In this document: in pieces, positions 1-11,659 of the stretch | How positions within the stretch are numbered: position 1 is the first letter of the stretch | How the letters are laid out: each line of letters starts with the position of its first letter | Assembly (NCBI GenBank): GCA_000827325.1 | Contig: KN832887.1 | Coordinates: 868,001-932,000 of the forward strand | DNA: 64,000 bases | DNA from: Oidiodendron maius Zn | Taxonomy: Eukaryota > Ascomycota > Leotiomycetes > Myxotrichaceae | Direction of reading: 5' to 3' | Program-made: the position numbers and the translations under genes | The notes under the pieces: generated by a model | Database searches by the model: none | What the model saw: only the letters and a program-made list of their open reading frames with translations | Told to the model about the DNA's origin: nothing

Positions 1-1322
1 TACATTCTGTGGATCACTTGCGGGATTTTTGTTGCCGTAGCGTGGTCTCGCAGATGATGTGAACTACACCCCTCAACACCAGTTGTCTTGTGTGAACACG
101 GCTAGTTTGTCTAGACATATCTAGGAGGGAGACAGATCATAAAATACAGATCATCCATACATAACATACATTTCAAAGGAGTGTATTACCAATAGCAAGG
201 TACAAGAACACACCCTGAAGTTCCATGCGGGCTTTTGAATTTTACTATGATATAGTTGTCTATGAATATGACTCAGGCACGGTAGAGGATACTGCATGCT
301 CCCACTTTGGATTCTACTCAATTCCAGTCTATGTGTAGTGGGAAAATATCAAGATTTAGAAAGTCTAGCGTTGTACAAGCTATGAAATCTCAAAATGAAC
401 CGACATCAACTCCACAGAGCGCATGAATTTCCGAAATTCCACTTGCGAACTTCTATTCCATCTCTTTAACAAGATTCGCTCCGCAATCAGCTTATTCATC
501 AAATCCCTCGCAGTTGCGTCATGCTGCCGGATGAAGGATGCATCCTAATCAAATTCTTAAAATCCCTCATCTAGTGCCACCATGTGTTGGTACATCAAGC
601 GACGCTATCAAAAATCCCGCAGACAAAATTGGGCCTGAGAAATTTCGCGGTAACACGTACCATACTTCGAAAACGCGATTCTCGTCTCCCCGCATGTGAT
701 GAACTCTGCAGGTTACATCGCATAATCGGAAGATAAGGGGTGTGCAAACCAGGATGGACGTGGGATCCTCAGATCTGAGGGATTGATCTCCAAGGTCCGT
801 AATTTGTTTTATGATACACCCCCTCTTCATGCTAAGGTCAAAGCCACAGGCAGTTAAGCGTGTGGCGACTGAACAGGTAAGACTTTAATCACAACAACGT
901 CTGGAAAACACAAACACTGTAGCCTAAAGTCACAGAGCAGAAACACCGAACTTCCTTGTCAACAAGAGCAATATATTTTCCTCGGAAGTCGTGAAAATGA
1001 AGGGTACAATCACTCATCTCGCAAAAGCAAGCGCACCAGCACATCATCCACCCGCTCTGTGCAAAAGCACCAAAGCAGACCTCGCGACATGGCACGGTGC
1101 AGCGACAGCGCTCCCAAATTTCATCACAACGTCCTCTATCCCAATAACTTTCTCCAGGCGGAAAATCTACCAAGTTGCGAGCTTAGAATTCTTCCCATTA
1201 TCCACCTTGGCGCGCCGTGAACCAACGCGTAAGGAAACGAGGAGTTGAACAAGCAGACTGCGGCTTCAAGCAACTGGTCTGCGGCATCAACTATCTCCAT
1301 AATACCGGTGTCGCAAATCGCG
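1..1322. other. left-edge region with no supported gene
   Basis: Only short open frames occur here, on both strands. None shows a recognisable domain, and none joins into a spliced gene by eye. The last few hundred bases run into the decayed kinase that follows. An 87-residue frame on the minus strand (567-830) has no family signature and is not called. Confidence 0.5.
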
Positions 1323-1706
1323 TTAATGCCGGAGAATTTGCACCTCACAGCTGACGGTGTCCTAAAAACCACCCGTTTTAGCGCAGCAGAATGGTTTAGG
1401 CAGCCTGCGGAACCGGCAGCGGATGTGAAGGGTAGCATGAAGCGATGTGGCAGCGTAGAATACCTGGCACCAGAGGTTTTCCATGAAAACGAGTTTGACC
1501 CCAGACGGGTAGATATGTGGGCGGCCGGTATTCATATATACATGGAAATGAGGATGGGGAAGAGGCCATGGGGCTTTGCTGCTGAGTGTGCAAATGAGGG
1601 CTACGATCAGAACTTTCGGGAGCGGAAAGGGCTATGGGGTTATCGGCCTATTGAGAATTTGAAGAACGTGAGTTGGACTCAATATCTAGCTGACATAGAG
1701 TATTAA
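1323..1706 (+). pseudogene. decayed HAL/SAT4-type Ser/Thr kinase, C-lobe fragment
   Basis: The frame preserves the order of a fungal HAL4/SAT4-like protein kinase from the catalytic loop to subdomain IX: a PENL-like catalytic loop, a DFG region, the activation segment CGSVEYLAPEV and the helix motif FDPRRVDMWAAGI followed by RMGKRPW. Two key residues are lost. The catalytic-loop lysine before PEN reads methionine, and the DFG aspartate reads arginine (TTRFSAAEWF where TDFGSAE is usual). There is no N-lobe and no ATG in a sensible place; the open frame is entered through a TTG. The frame ends in a stop before the last helices. This is seen directly; that it is a dead relic rather than a short pseudokinase is inferred. 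No intact kinase copy is present in the window. Confidence 0.6.
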
Positions 1707-2935
1707 TGGGAAGCAGAGTCATTGTCGAAGGGTGATGAGTTCGCTGCTGGAAACCTCTCCTGCTGGAAGACTGACGGCTCCTAGGGTGTTGAAATCTCGC
1801 TGGGGTAACGAGATTGAGTTATGTAAAGCTGTGGTGACGGAGCAAACGCTCTTGAGCAGTGAAATAAGTAAGTTAGTAAATAGTATACTGCATTTGAAAT
1901 CAACATCTTGAACAATAAAAGCGCATTAGAGGGAAACCCGTAATTTATACCTAGCTGGCGATTGACGCTATACAAAAGCCTGTTAGGTTTCTTAATATCA
2001 TGTAAGCCATTCCTAGCCTTAAACATGTATCAATAATATACCCAATGCCAACCACCCGTGATCTCCTCCGCACTGACGCGTCCTGAGCTTAGTCACGGCA
2101 GATATACATGCACGGCTTCTTGCAACTCATACATAGGAACTTGTCAATGAAGGCTAAATATGTCGGGGTCGTGGTTTCCACACTTTGTCTACTGGAATAC
2201 CCTCACTAAGGCATCGAAGATTCATTATCTATTCACTTTACTCTTCGATGAAGCTAAGATAAGATATCTGCTTCAGTTGTTCCAACTCCAGCTATTCCAA
2301 TGAAATACACTGGCAATACTGCTAGTCTTTGCTGACGCTTTATTAAGCAATAGCTTCGGGTTACATTTGGAAAGGCAGCTGGCTGAGGCAGTGCACGCAT
2401 TCGCGCCCTAACAGCCACTAGCGATAATTTACTCGCGTTCCCACATAATCCCCGCTCGCACCATGTAGCATGTGACGGCACACTCGTCTTTGACCAGCGA
2501 TCCATCGCCCTTACAGCTCTCATCTATTCCCTAGTCTTCCCAATAGGCCACCGTCTATCCACTTAAAGACTCGTAAGTAGGTCTGTGCGCTCTTGGCTCA
2601 ACGCAGTGCAAACAGCCAGGACCAAGAGTAGTCTCGCGGCCATTTGGTTCTAGATAACTTCTAGATGATTGGTCTATGGCTTCAACGGCGCTTGCTTTAG
2701 TTGAAGGTGGCAGTGAGCTTGGCGCCTTGGCTGAGAACGATGATGTGAGAATGTGATCTAAAGGTGTGGGAGATGTAAGGACGATATATTCCTACCAGTC
2801 TCGGCATCTCCCTTAAACGTATCCACGGATCTCGATATCAACCTCGAACTTCACCCAAAGATATCACCTGCCTACATCAGTCAATTAATATATTACACAG
2901 CGGATTTTGGGCATACAAGGTCTCAATCTACCATC
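1707..2935. other. intergenic, no gene seen
   Basis: No open frame with family features on either strand. The last 150 bases are CT-rich and AT-rich and probably hold the promoter of the small gene that follows. Confidence 0.5.
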
Positions 2936-3484
2936 ATGGAGCAAACCACAAAACAGCCTAGTATCGAAAGCCCGAAGATTCAACTCGATCAACGATGTGG
3001 TATCGATAGGCGTGCGTTCCTTCCCTCGTCCCCTCCCAACTCAACACTCTTAACACACTCATTAGGCTCACCCTCAGTTGCAAGTGAATTGCTCATAGAC
3101 TACGACCCCTCGGAAGACTGGACACGAACGACGGCTGAAAAAGACAGCTGGGCGCACCGCGAACGCCGCCGCTCCTCCATGTGGCAGAAGATCGACTGTT
3201 ACCCCTCCTCCAAACCCGCTCAATCGTCACATTCTGGCCCCCGCCACGGCAGCATCCTAAGTCTTTTCACTCACGGTAAGGACAAAGATGGCCGTGATGT
3301 CCTTCATTCAGGAAACGGTGACCCTGAGGAGCGAAACGCTGAGAACGACGCCCGCATCGAGCCTAACGTACCCAGCGAGGCCCCGGACCGTACCAGACGG
3401 GGGAGTATCCTGGGTATGTGGACGCGAGGCAAGGATAAGGAAGGAAGAGATGTCATCCACTCTAGATATGATGACTCTGCGTGA
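2936..3484 (+). CDS. small fungal protein with duplicated GSIL-GKDK-GRDV motif
   Basis: A 182-residue intronless frame with a good ATG at 2936. Its clear feature is an internal duplication. Residues about 104-125 and 155-176 share the pattern R-x-GSIL-x-(LM)-(FW)-T-x-GKDK-(DE)-GRDV-(LI)-HS. The second copy begins RRGSIL and there is an RRRSS at about 77-81, both matching basophilic (PKA-like) phosphorylation sites. The rest is polar, Pro/Ser rich and probably disordered, with no signal peptide or membrane segment. From general knowledge, short fungal proteins with this kind of motif are common and uncharacterised, so no function is assigned. Codon use and length make it a credible gene. It lies alone, with more than 1 kb of empty sequence on each side. 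Confidence 0.7.
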   Translation: MEQTTKQPSIESPKIQLDQRCGIDRRAFLPSSPPNSTLLTHSLGSPSVASELLIDYDPSEDWTRTTAEKDSWAHRERRRSSMWQKIDCYPSSKPAQSSHSGPRHGSILSLFTHGKDKDGRDVLHSGNGDPEERNAENDARIEPNVPSEAPDRTRRGSILGMWTRGKDKEGRDVIHSRYDDSA

Positions 3485-5687
3485 AAGGGAATGAAATGGG
3501 GGTAATCTCGTCCTTGCTTTGTAAGTGGGGTCTTGGCGTTGTTAAAGTACATCATGTGCATAGAAAATGAGTCTAAAATACAGCCTTGCGCTGTGAATGA
3601 ATCCTTTCAACTGCCATAGGAAAATAAAGGAAAATAAAGGAAAATACAGTGAGTGGCTGATACCCGAAGTCTGAGTATAGTCCCCAATAACCTCGACTTG
3701 CTCCAAAACTCGAAGACCGATTGTAGTCTTCACTGGCAGAGTCCTACAAAATCTCATCCACGCAGGCGGTAGCCTGAAAGGCAGTGAAGTAGGTCTCACG
3801 TCGTATTACATATTCCATAGCCTTATCTCTTGCGTACGACGTAAAACGTTGACTGGATAGTCAGCAAGCTTGAAGACAGAGGTGTCCGGGATCGTGTCCA
3901 ATATCGGGCCATTATATAAAGCTCATGCTGCGGTTCTATTAGGCTATGCTTGTCTTCCATTTCACGAAGTCCGCCATCCGTCCAGGATGTCGGCTCTCCG
4001 TCAGACTATGTTATGATCAAACGTGGCTTGTTGGTGTCGGCAACGAGGATTGGCACCTTATCAGAGTCGATCCTAGGTAGAAATCTGCGGACAATAGCGG
4101 TCTGTTTCTGCATTACACAACAGTATCGACCGCTGTAAACACAACAGCATATACCCGCTCCACTGATAGTCAGCACCTATTTTGGCTACTGAACAAATTA
4201 TAAATGTCACTCATACCCTTAGAGTTGCCTTTCTCTGCATGATGGCATTTTGTATGAACCAAATAAGAGCTGTGGAGAATTCGGCAGTGCGTGCATTGTG
4301 ACCTGGGCCGACCTTTTCCTTTAACCTGCTTCAGTAGTCGGTCTTAGTGAATCGTAAGTGAATGCATAAATGCGACGAGAAGGGTAATAAAGAATACCAC
4401 CGTGATGGCAATTGCTCGCACGATGGCCCCTTATACAGGTCTCACATGCCCACTTCTTGCCATCGATCAACATTGTCGACAATAGCAGGCACTAAGACCA
4501 TTCAAACAAAATTTCAGCGAGTCAGGTATATATGACCTAGAAGTCTACTAGAGTAATCTCTAATGTCTTGAAACCGAGAGAGCATAGTGATCTATAACAT
4601 ACTTCCAGTACGCTCCGCGCGGCATTTACACCTGCTAAATGTCGCAGCATGAAGATAAAAACAATCCAGAAACACGGCAACTTTACAGCCTCAGATGGCT
4701 GATTGGACAAAGTACATGAGCAGGATTCATCCGCGGCCTTCCAATTTTATTCTTTGATTGTTTTAGAGTGAGCGATTTAATTTTACCAGCTCTGGCATGA
4801 GAAAACCCCCTCATACAATACCTCTGGCGGAAAATGCCGGTCCTACAACTTCCGAGTTATTCTCTCAATGCTCATGTTCAAAATCGTCCAAGGCGACAGT
4901 AGTTTTCTAAAATTACCATCATAATAATATTATAATCCACCAACTTTTCGGCCTTTCCACCCAGATCCACCTCGAAATATACAGCTGTCTCTTTATCCGC
5001 TCCATTTTCAATCTCTACCCTACGCCAAACTCTCTAGACTTATGTTCGACCAATACCCATGATCTCCTTATCTGGGCACAAAAATGTGTTTTCCACTGCA
5101 CTATAATTCCCACAGCTTTCCTCCTTGACTGCAAGAAGACCAACGCAGAAGCTAGCTCCGTTCTCTACTCGCACAATGCTTTCGGGTTCCGCGACCCAAA
5201 AGTCCTCCTTCCATTTCTGGTAAAAAAAGGTCGAACAAATACTAGACATGTAAGAAATCTTCATATAGTCGTGCTGGTGGGTTCAAGGAAATAGGTATTT
5301 TAGTCCTCCGAACTGCTTTGTACGCTCTCTTAGAAATCTGTGAAACATCGAGATTATCTTCTAAAGCATCTCAAGGAGCGAGCTCCAAATATGTAGCCTT
5401 GGATCGCACGACAATATTATAAGCTTAGCCGTAGAACGCAGACTAAGTCTTGAGTTCAGTCTAGGGTTAGCGCTCAGGAGGTGGCCGGGATTGGAGAGTA
5501 TTGTAGTTTGGGGGAATTGTAGCGAGGGTTGGTTAGAATGCAATGCCTCCCTTATCGTTTCTGCACTAGGCTAGTTATTATATCATTGCCAACTGCGCCT
5601 TTGTTAATCTCTCTCCCTTTTGATTCCTTCTAGTATCATATTTCCCTCGTCCCCCCCTTGTCTTCAGACTGTAACCGCCTCAGAATT
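3485..5687. other. intergenic stretch, no supported gene
   Basis: About 2.2 kb without a convincing gene. A short three-unit repeat of GGAAAATAAA type lies near 3620-3650. Minus-strand frames at 5040-5264 and 5361-5543 are open but have no recognisable domain. They could be remnants downstream of the HET gene or chance frames. Confidence 0.45.
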
Positions 5688-7530
5688 TTAGCGGATAACG
5701 ACATCAATAACGTCAATAAATGAGCACTTATCATCCAGTGCCATCCTCTCGACCTGGACCAAAACCTCTGGGAATTCTTCCGTGTCCAAGGTCCAGGTAC
5801 ATTCATCCCGTGGGATTGCCATGACGCGATGATCCGTCAAGTTTTCTTCCAAGAGGTTTTCGGCGAAGGCATATTGGTGGAACCATGTGATCCCATCTAT
5901 CTCAACCTTTCTCGGCCTTTTATCATGTATAACGAGACCAAATATGATAGGAATAAAGCGTAGAGAAACCGATCCCAGTGTATTTCTCTTGCCCCGAACT
6001 CGTCCGAATGTAATTCCGAAGCCACGGTGGGGCGGTGGCCCATTTATATTGTTTGAGAAATTGGCCACCATTAGACTCCCGCTGTGGTCCCCATCTATAC
6101 GGAGGATTTGCTCTTCCACGAAGAATTGTCCGGGGGAGTTAGGGGGATCATGGTAAGTAAGCTTCCACCCATGGGGTGGCGGAATGTGTCGGAAGACGAC
6201 GTCGTTCCTCTGCAACGGCATGCGTAGCTGCGGCTCGATGTGTATCGGCCCGGTCAACAAATTGGCCACTGCCATCACGTCCATGTTTTTAACTTCTATC
6301 AGCTCCCGTGTACGCCCCCAAGTTACGTCACCCCAACCCTGTAGCGGCAGGCCAACCAAGGTGCGGATATTATCGCCGCGGTTACAGAATAGATAGAGGA
6401 TCTTGTAGTTGCGTGATTGCGTTATTTGCAGCCTGTTCCAGTGGTAAATGGATCTCGCATAGTAGCCATGGATTATGGGGTTGCTCCAGGGTAATTCGAC
6501 GCGAATTCCCTTCCCGATTATAATGGGAAAGTTCCTAGCCACGGAGCCTTTGTAGAGGTAGCTGGCTTTCATCGAGGGGACCAGGGACGCCGAGGATGCA
6601 AAATCTCGGGGAGATTCGGCAAGCAGACCAAGCAGGTTGCTCTGCGCGTTTTGGCTACTCCAAGGGACACGCTTAACCCCCAAAAGCAATTCAGGATCCG
6701 AAATCAAGATAGACGATTCTTCAACCCACTCGCCCCACGCAAACAATGTATGGTCGTGTGGATATGTATTCATGATCGCTTCTTGAAGCCTAAGGAATGC
6801 CTTTTTACCCTCGCCGTATATCAAGGACATATGGACACCGAAGATGCCAAGGAGACAATACGCCATATCCTCGGTACGAGAAGTTTTTCGATATGCAGCC
6901 CAGGACATTTTCTTTCCTATACTAGCCATATCAAGATTCCTGCCAGATAAGAAGGCTTCTTCGATGCCGGTAATCGATGAAATGAGGGCGCAGAGCTTTG
7001 ACTTTGTCCCTAGTTGGTGCCAATCCTGAGAATAGAAGACGAGATTGGCAGGGGCGATGAGCTCTTGAAGACACCAACCACGAGTAAACCATCGACTCTG
7101 ATGAAGCCTCTGCTCTATAGGTGACTGGGTAACGCTACTTGTGATATCAGAAAGATAAACATAACAGACCACGGCATTCTGATACCAGCGAAACATGGAG
7201 TTGATCGCCTCAGAAAGCTCAGCGCTACTCGTTTTGTCAATACAGCATCTAGAGGTCTATATAAGAACGTACACCTGAACATCTGCCACGGACAGAAACT
7301 TACGTATCAATCCAAACCCATTCGATTCCGTCTCCCCAAGCCTGTTCCAAGCAATACTTTAACTTCTTGAAGCCCTCTTTAGATTCGACCGTTGAAGATG
7401 GAACAGTCTGCCAATCCTGAAAGCAGACTTCGTCTTCGCCCCATGTGTGTGATAGAATAGCATACGGTTCGACAATAACATCCGACATGAATTCCTTTAT
7501 TTCCCACGTGCACGAATTAAGAAGCCTCAT
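5688..7530 (-). CDS. HET-domain protein (HET-E-like N-terminal type)
   Basis: Two exons, 7304-7530 and 5688-7248, joined across a 55-nt intron with GTAAGT donor and TAG acceptor. The join restores the diagnostic run WIDTCCIDKTSSAELSEAIN. The product is 595 residues. The N-terminal HET domain (PF06985) shows the three usual blocks: AILSHTWGEDEV, WIDTCCIDK and SRWFTRGWCLQELIAP, followed by TEDMAYCLLGIFGV and YGEGKKAFLRLQE, as in HET-E/HET-D type proteins. No WD40 or NACHT region follows; the C-terminal 300 residues are unassigned. The start at 7530 (MRLLN) is chosen because HET proteins commonly begin this way. An in-frame ATG at 7626 would add 32 residues that contain a recent 7-residue duplication. 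HET proteins mediate non-self recognition and cell death after hyphal fusion; this member's partner is unknown. Confidence 0.85.
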
Positions 7531-7588
7531 TGTGGGCACGGATGAGTGATCGGTAGACTTGTGAGTTGTTGCCTCGTTAATACATTCA

Positions 7589-7630
7589 TTTGATGTAGGT
7601 CTCACAACTTTTGATGTAGGTCTCACAACT
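7589..7630. repeat. perfect 21-bp tandem duplication
   Basis: Two identical 21-bp units stand head to tail just upstream of HET gene 1. Being a multiple of three, the duplication adds seven in-frame codons (VVRPTS repeated) to the upstream extension of the HET frame. It looks recent because the copies are identical. Confidence 0.85.
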
Positions 7631-8844
7631 AGTAGTAAGTAGAGAATGTTGGACTGGTTGTTGACCCGACAGTTTTCTTAGTTTTCTGGGTGGTGGCCAG
7701 GTCGAATGAATGAATGAGGTCGATTACGCCCGGCTAAGCCTTAAATGGCGGCTCGTATTACATTCGCACCACCCCACATCAATTACCCTTTCAGGCCAAC
7801 TGTGGTGCGAACATTAGTCATCCAGTTACGTTCAGTGCATATTAGTGACAATGCACTAAAGTTCTAGTGAGAGTACACTATAACTTTAGCGATAGAACAC
7901 TATAACCTTGTGCAAGGCCGATTTCCTAGCGGTATACCTTGTCTGCGGCATCATACGACCCGGTGCACAGCAGACTGCATTGAAGATACAGCAGACCGCT
8001 AGCCAATACACCGCACCACCTCGTAGAGAGTTAATCCCGCTCAGCTACTTCAGCAGGTAGACGCCGAGTCCTAGGCTGCGAGCTTGGTCTTAATTGATCT
8101 GTGGCTTTATTGGCCTGGAAATTGTTTCGTTGGCTATCGTCCATGGCAGCAATAGGTTGATACCGCTGGTATTACTTTGCATAAGCATGATTCGTGCACT
8201 GGCACTGGGCATTGACTGATACAACTGGCCGCAGCGCCCAATTTCACCGTTCTATGGGGTGTGGTGCTTAGCCAGCGTTTTTAAAGCGTGTGTAAGGAGT
8301 ACTTATTCACGTTGGAGACAAATCTAGCCGATTTTACAAGCGACTCAGTAACACAATAAGAGTGATATCATAGGTGACAAACTCTAAGACCCATTCATTT
8401 CAAGCGATAAATGTCGAATCTTCCCAAGTTTATAAGTCATCTTTCGGTTTATTAAAGAACGCGTTAGTGGCACATCATACGATGTGCATCGGTTGGTTTA
8501 TATTGCGATGCAAAATTGGTTAAGGCTTCAAGAACAATTAGGAAAAATTTGCAACCTGTTAATCAAGTCCTTGTCTTCGGCTGGCGTTCTCTTGATATTT
8601 CAGGCAGATAGCTCGTGCGTGTAGAACACTGGCTGCGTATGCAACTCTCTTCTCCAATACGTTAAGGTTTAGCCGGCCGTGCCTAATAGAATCCATCTAT
8701 TATAGAGTTACATAGATGACTGAGTGGTAGCATGATACATGATGCAGGTATATACAGAACTAAACACACAAAACATGCGTAGTCACATCCGCTAACCTCT
8801 CAACCTATCTTCTGTCTTAACAACCCTCCCGCATCTCGACGCCT
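7631..8844. other. intergenic, no gene seen
   Basis: No gene recognised. Around 7845-7910 the motif CACTATAAC and related words recur (imperfect short repeats). The remainder carries no open frame of note. Confidence 0.45.
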
Positions 8845-9330
8845 TTAGAAAGGATCTGGGTTAGTCGAATTCGGCGGCAATGACTCTATCACATCCCAAT
8901 GCTCAACGATGCAGGTGCCGTCAAATCGATAGAAATCGGTGACACCTGCAATCGGCAACCCGGTTCCTGGCTTTCCGACGTACCGATTCAACGTCACTGC
9001 CAGTCCCTTCTCTTCATCGACCACTACCAATGAGAAGTTTGGCCCGTCGTAATTGGCCAGAATCGGGCCAACGGCGGCAACCATCGCTGCGCTTCCGTTC
9101 GCAATTTGAGGGTTATGTTGAATAATGTTGGGGGAGAGATATTTCGCTGCGGCTGCAGAATAGTCTCGCTGGTAGACCCATTGCTCGACATATTGACTGA
9201 AAATATCTCGAATCTCCCAACCACTAGCAGGGTAGCTGGGAGAGCAAAAGCTTTGCGGCTGATGTACGGGCGACGCGGACGTTCTTAACGATAGGCATGC
9301 TATAACTGCAGATAGCTTCTTCAAGAGCAT
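8845..9330 (-). CDS. secreted SnoaL/NTF2-like protein
   Basis: A single-exon frame of 161 residues. The first 20 residues are a clear signal peptide: basic MLLKK, a hydrophobic core, then an SAS-type cleavage region. The mature part matches the SnoaL-like/NTF2-like fold used by small polyketide cyclases and related enzymes: an N-terminal helix (IRDIFSQYVEQWVYQRD), the block YLSPNIIQHNPQIANG, a strand with VVDEEKGLAVTLNRYVG, and the closing DGTCIVEHWDVIESLPP. The HWDVI ending is typical of the secreted fungal and bacterial ester-cyclase-like group. Substrate is unknown. It stands alone, next to a nest of inverted-repeat elements, with a second and different NTF2-like gene on the other side of them. 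Confidence 0.8.
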   Translation of the reverse strand: MLLKKLSAVIACLSLRTSASPVHQPQSFCSPSYPASGWEIRDIFSQYVEQWVYQRDYSAAAAKYLSPNIIQHNPQIANGSAAMVAAVGPILANYDGPNFSLVVVDEEKGLAVTLNRYVGKPGTGLPIAGVTDFYRFDGTCIVEHWDVIESLPPNSTNPDPF

Positions 9331-9605
9331 GGTGTGTGAATGGTTATAGGTTGTATGCTTGTGTACGTTTGAAATGAAGTTCGCTACTGAGGGCAGTGCA
9401 ACAAGATGTAGAGCATATAGTCAATAAGTGTGGAAAGAGTCTGGACGTCGGAATCAAGCTCGCACACGCCTTTATAGCAGTCGAACAACACATGTATGGC
9501 TGTGCTACCACTTACAAATAGGTTGCCATCTATATTTCGGGCGTGTCAGCAAACTCCCCGTCTAAGTAAGGTTAAGTTACCACCTGGCAACGTAAATGAT
9601 TACTA

Positions 9606-9799
9606 TCCCCCCCCCCGAATAAATGTCACCTCTCCACTTTGGATCCTTGAAACCGCTTAACTCAGGCAAGTATAAAATGAAGGATTTTTGCCCTGTACAT
9701 CCAACCAGAGCCTACAGAATCCTGCAAGACATACTCTTACCAGTTAAGCAGCGTTAGGGCGAAAACTGGGGAGGTGACATTTATTCAAGGGGGGGGGGG
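9606..9799. mobile_element. short TIR element (MITE) with TA target duplication
   Basis: Terminal inverted repeats of about 28 bp: a run of C, then GAATAAATGTCACCTC at the left, and the reverse complement ending in a run of 11 G at the right. The element is bounded by TA at 9604-9605 and 9800-9801. At 194 bp without coding capacity it is a MITE of Tc1/mariner/pogo style. The right TA is shared with the larger element that follows. Confidence 0.75.
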
Positions 9800-9801
9800 T
9801 A

Positions 9802-10656
9802 ACCGTCGGCTCGCTTCGACGGCCTCCTACGTCACATTCGCTCCTAGTCACTGTAAGCAACTGTATCGCGTAAGCAAAGTGCGTTGCGTTACAAAACCAT
9901 CAAAATGTACCAAATTTTGAATGTAATTTAATACTAGTTACCTTAAATCGATTATATTTTCGGACTTAGAGTTGAATTACAAAATAGGATTTGTTAGAAT
10001 CAGTTGAACTAATATCAGCCTCTATAGGGTTAAGTTGTAAGGGCTGCAATAGATTTCTGCGGTCGACAATGAACCTCTATATTAACAAGGAGGAGAAAAC
10101 TAAAGGGAGAAGAACCCTCTGCTACTCTAGTATAAATACAAATATTTACTTAGTTGCCTAGGCAACGTATCGTACGATAATTCAGAAAGGAAGAAATTGC
10201 AGGTGCCTTAGACACCAAGACATCTCAAGGGTCCACCCTGTAACAATAGTCTAAATAAGACTAAATAAACTATATTAACGCCTTTTTTTAGCTAAAAATT
10301 AGAATATAGTTAGTTCTTCCTTTATAATAACCTTTAGAAGTACTATAAATTAAAGAGTTTAGAGATATTCTAAAGACCTTAAATATCCTTACTATAGTTG
10401 TAATTGACTTGTCTTTATACTTCTAGAGGAAGGCCTTAGCCTACTAGATCCTAGTCTAAAGATTAGTGTATTTATTTAGGGTAACTATAGCTTGTTGACT
10501 GAAAATTAATCAGTAAGAGTTGGATTTGTATATAATTTACCAACAAAATAACGCAATGCAGTTTGCTTACGCAATGCACTTTGCTCACGCAATGCAGTTG
10601 CTTACGCTGATTAGGAGCGAATGCTACGTAGGAGGCCGTCGAAGCGAGCCGATGAT
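9802..10656. mobile_element. non-autonomous TIR element with subterminal tandem repeats
   Basis: The ends are long inverted repeats (9802-9892 and 10551-10656). They share 41 outer bases from TCGGCTCGCTTCGACGG with only two mismatches. Inside them lie tandem units of about 18 bp of the form GTRAGCAAANTGCATTGC: three in the right arm and two diverged ones in the left. TA dinucleotides flank it at 9800-9801 and 10657-10658. The 650-bp interior is AT-rich and has no transposase frame. Long TIRs with repeated subterminal units resemble transposase-binding arrays. A Tc1/mariner/pogo-like TA-inserting element is the likely class, but no coding evidence supports it. Confidence 0.75.
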
Positions 10657-10908
10657 TAGTACAGTAGGTTATTGTCGGGTATCGGCTGACGCTAACTATT
10701 GGCGGCTAATGTCCGTTGGCAAATTGCCCAAAATGTGACGTAGACGGAGATCCACGAATAGTACAAATATGAGCTCGTTCAACTTCAATACCGGGGAAAT
10801 TTTGAAACAAAAACAGAAACAGACACATAGCATATATATTATCCATTGCATTCCAAGTATTACACCTATCTCTCCAGTAAAATTTTTGGGCTATATACAA
10901 ACCTACAA

Positions 10909-11379
10909 ATGCATCTCTCCCCGATTAACGTCGTGCTCCAGCTTCTTGCAAATACTACGAGCTACTCCAACATTCTATCTACGGTGGCAACGAATGCAAC
11001 GTATGTGTCGGTCAGCTTTGGCAACCAAGATCTGGCAGAGATTATCCCGTGGGCGGGCACCCACCTCAACGGTGGCCCTGCGGCTGTATTCTTTGGACTT
11101 AATGGTACTAGCACATATTGGAACATAGATGCTTTCAATATCGAGGAGAGTTTTGCATCCGCCGAGAATGTTGCCGTTTTTGGAAATTTCACCTATACCA
11201 CTGTCGCCGAAAGTAAAACTATTCAGTCACCGTTTTCGATCTGGGCTAAGGTGAACGATGGTTTAATTTCATACATTCGATTTATGGAGGATACATACAC
11301 TACTGCCGGTTCCTTCAGGGTGGGTGGCTCATGGTTAGTGAAGAGTGATCCTGAAAAGGGTGTATTTCGGGTTCCATGA
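10909..11379 (+). CDS. cytosolic SnoaL/ketosteroid-isomerase-like protein
   Basis: A 156-residue intronless protein if the ATG at 10909 (MHLSPINVVLQLL) is used. The frame is open upstream to 10846, but that part looks non-coding. The run ATYVSVSFGNQDLAEIIPWAGTH is typical of the fungal and bacterial NTF2-like family in which YVSL-(N/F) and PWAGTH are conserved. It is followed by a pairing strand (ENVAVFGNFTYTTVAESKT) and the closing FSIWAKVNDGLISYIRFMEDTY. There is no signal peptide. The family includes isomerases, cyclases and limonene-epoxide-hydrolase relatives, so the reaction cannot be told. The gene starts 250 bp beyond the right end of the TIR element, which may therefore influence its promoter. 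Confidence 0.75.
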   Translation: MHLSPINVVLQLLANTTSYSNILSTVATNATYVSVSFGNQDLAEIIPWAGTHLNGGPAAVFFGLNGTSTYWNIDAFNIEESFASAENVAVFGNFTYTTVAESKTIQSPFSIWAKVNDGLISYIRFMEDTYTTAGSFRVGGSWLVKSDPEKGVFRVP

Positions 11380-11659
11380 AGTTCTGGTCGTGGAGACAAA
11401 GGGGGGCCTTTAGCAGATTTGTGTCCCAACAGAATAAGGACGGTAGACTGGAAAGTCATTTAATCGAGAATTTTGGTTTCGTATATAGAGAACTGTTTCA
11501 AGATGAATTTATAATTTATAAACATATATTTGCAACAGTCAAACCTGGATATACGATGTCTTGCTTACCATAATTAAGCGCTCGACAAAATCTGACTAAT
11601 GATCTAAAATCGCATGAGAACCAACACAACAACGCCTCTTTCCCAACGATCTGTTTAGG

